A stretch of DNA of 5,528 bases, taken from an uncultured Lachnospiraceae bacterium. Its GTDB lineage: Bacteria > Bacillota > Clostridia > Lachnospirales > Lachnospiraceae. Both the position numbers and the translations under genes were made by a program. The DNA is taken from the NCBI GenBank assembly GCA_900554205.1, contig USGM01000151.1:1-5528 (forward strand). Direction: 5' to 3'. The notes beneath the pieces were generated by a model. The model saw only the letters and a program-made list of their open reading frames with translations, was not told where the DNA came from and did not search any database. Shown one piece after another: positions 4,815 to 5,528 of this stretch (positions within the stretch are counted from its first letter, which is position 1; each line of letters begins with the position of its first letter).

Positions 4815-5528
4815 TTACAGCTTCCATTCATTGATGGCCTTTGTAATACGTTTTTCAATATCAATTCTCGCTGCCTTGCACTCCTTCGGATATTGTCTTC
4901 CGGCTGCAAAGACTCTTGTCAGCAGGTCACCTCCGATGGGAAGTATCGTCTTAACCATTCCCTCCGGGAAGACAAAATGAGTCGCATGCTCATATATGTA
5001 GCTTTCCACCTCACACTCATGCTCCTTTGCGGCGAGGCGCGCCTCCATCCGCCGAATGTACTTTGCAGCTTCCCATAATGCATCATCCTCAGACCCAATC
5101 AGCAGGAGTTTCCCCTTGATCCGCTCAACCTTGATAAACTCCTCTTCCTGAATCGGATGCGCCTTCTCGGAATCAATAAAGATATTGACAGAAGAAATCA
5201 TGTCCCCGTTCGCCTTTGCATCGGCTTTCATTTTCTGTCCGTAGGCAGGATGACGGTACGCATACGGAAGGTAAGGCAGCGGCTTGCCCTGCCACGAGGC
5301 GGTGGACTCGCCCTCTCCCGGCCACTCCGTCAGTCCGTCCCTCTTCCCCTGATAGAAGCCCTCCATGACGAAATCCGCAGGTGTCATTGCAATGGTAAGC
5401 GTCAGCTCCGGGTAATAGGATGCCGCGATCAGCGCGAACATTCCTGTGGTGGAAGCTCCCGCAATTCCAATCTTTTGGATTCCCTGTTTTTTCAGATAGT
5501 CGATAGCCGCCCCGATTCTCTCCACAGG
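4815..5528 (-). CDS. Alpha/beta hydrolase, BAAT/acyl-CoA thioester hydrolase C-terminal type (N-terminus outside window)
   Basis: This is a probable serine hydrolase acting on an ester or thioester; the substrate is unknown. The 237 visible residues run from about the middle of the protein to its stop codon, and the reading frame is open to the window edge, so the real start lies outside. Numbering from the codon at 5525, the nucleophile elbow is GIAGASTTG with Ser25, preceded by the helix RIGAAIDYLKKQGI typical of BAAT_C proteins. The acid is likely within GSEDDALWEAAKYI (Asp147 or Asp148), and the base is likely His183 in HATHFVFP. The elbow has GxSxxG rather than the classical GxSxG. Bacterial relatives are often called acyl-CoA thioesterases or dienelactone-hydrolase-like proteins without proof of substrate. 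No signal peptide can be assessed. No terminator is evident in the 75 bases between its stop codon and the chemotaxis promoter, so some readthrough is possible. Confidence 0.85.
   Translation of the reverse strand, partial: PVERIGAAIDYLKKQGIQKIGIAGASTTGMFALIAASYYPELTLTIAMTPADFVMEGFYQGKRDGLTEWPGEGESTASWQGKPLPYLPYAYRHPAYGQKMKADAKANGDMISSVNIFIDSEKAHPIQEEEFIKVERIKGKLLLIGSEDDALWEAAKYIRRMEARLAAKEHECEVESYIYEHATHFVFPEGMVKTILPIGGDLLTRVFAAGRQYPKECKAARIDIEKRITKAINEWKL

Noticed and set aside
4692..5078. 128-codon plus-strand open frame
   Set aside because: It starts inside the chemoreceptor promoter/leader and runs antisense to the hydrolase, without a ribosome binding site.

Overview
The window looks like chromosomal DNA from an anaerobic, mid-GC Gram-positive bacterium, most likely a gut Clostridia of the Lachnospiraceae type. 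This is inferred from strong AGGAGG-type ribosome binding sites, sigma-A-like promoters, a PerR regulator paired with a rubredoxin-first ('reverse') rubrerythrin, and a VanT-like branch of alanine/serine racemase. No species can be named from the sequence alone.

The left third is on the plus strand. It opens inside a PLP-dependent alanine/serine racemase whose N-terminus lies outside the window (2-988). A clear promoter carrying a Fur/PerR-type palindrome at the expected start of transcription follows. It drives perR (1073-1468) and rubrerythrin (1505-2044), which together form a compact peroxide-defence operon closed by a strong hairpin at 2072-2105. PerR senses H2O2 by metal-catalysed oxidation, and rubrerythrin reduces the peroxide. 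The operator placement suggests that PerR represses its own operon.

The middle (about 2149-3114) holds a dead ABC transporter on the minus strand. An ATPase fragment without its Walker A region is joined to scattered pieces of an FtsX/MacB-type permease, with internal deletions and a frame change. A plausible promoter with a dyad operator is still present directly upstream. Next comes a 138-bp structured element (3174-3311) with nested inverted repeats and an 8-bp direct repeat at both ends, possibly a MITE-like or palindromic repeat.

The right part is on the minus strand. It contains a methyl-accepting chemotaxis-type signalling protein without an extracellular sensor domain (3396-4664), with its own promoter, ribosome binding site and terminator. 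It also contains the C-terminal 237 residues of an alpha/beta hydrolase of the BAAT/acyl-CoA thioesterase C-terminal type (4815-5528), which runs off the window.

I saw no wholly new system. The points most worth a second look are the PerR operator and operon, the serine-racemase-like active-site Asn, the deletion mosaic of the ABC transporter, and the palindromic element beside it.
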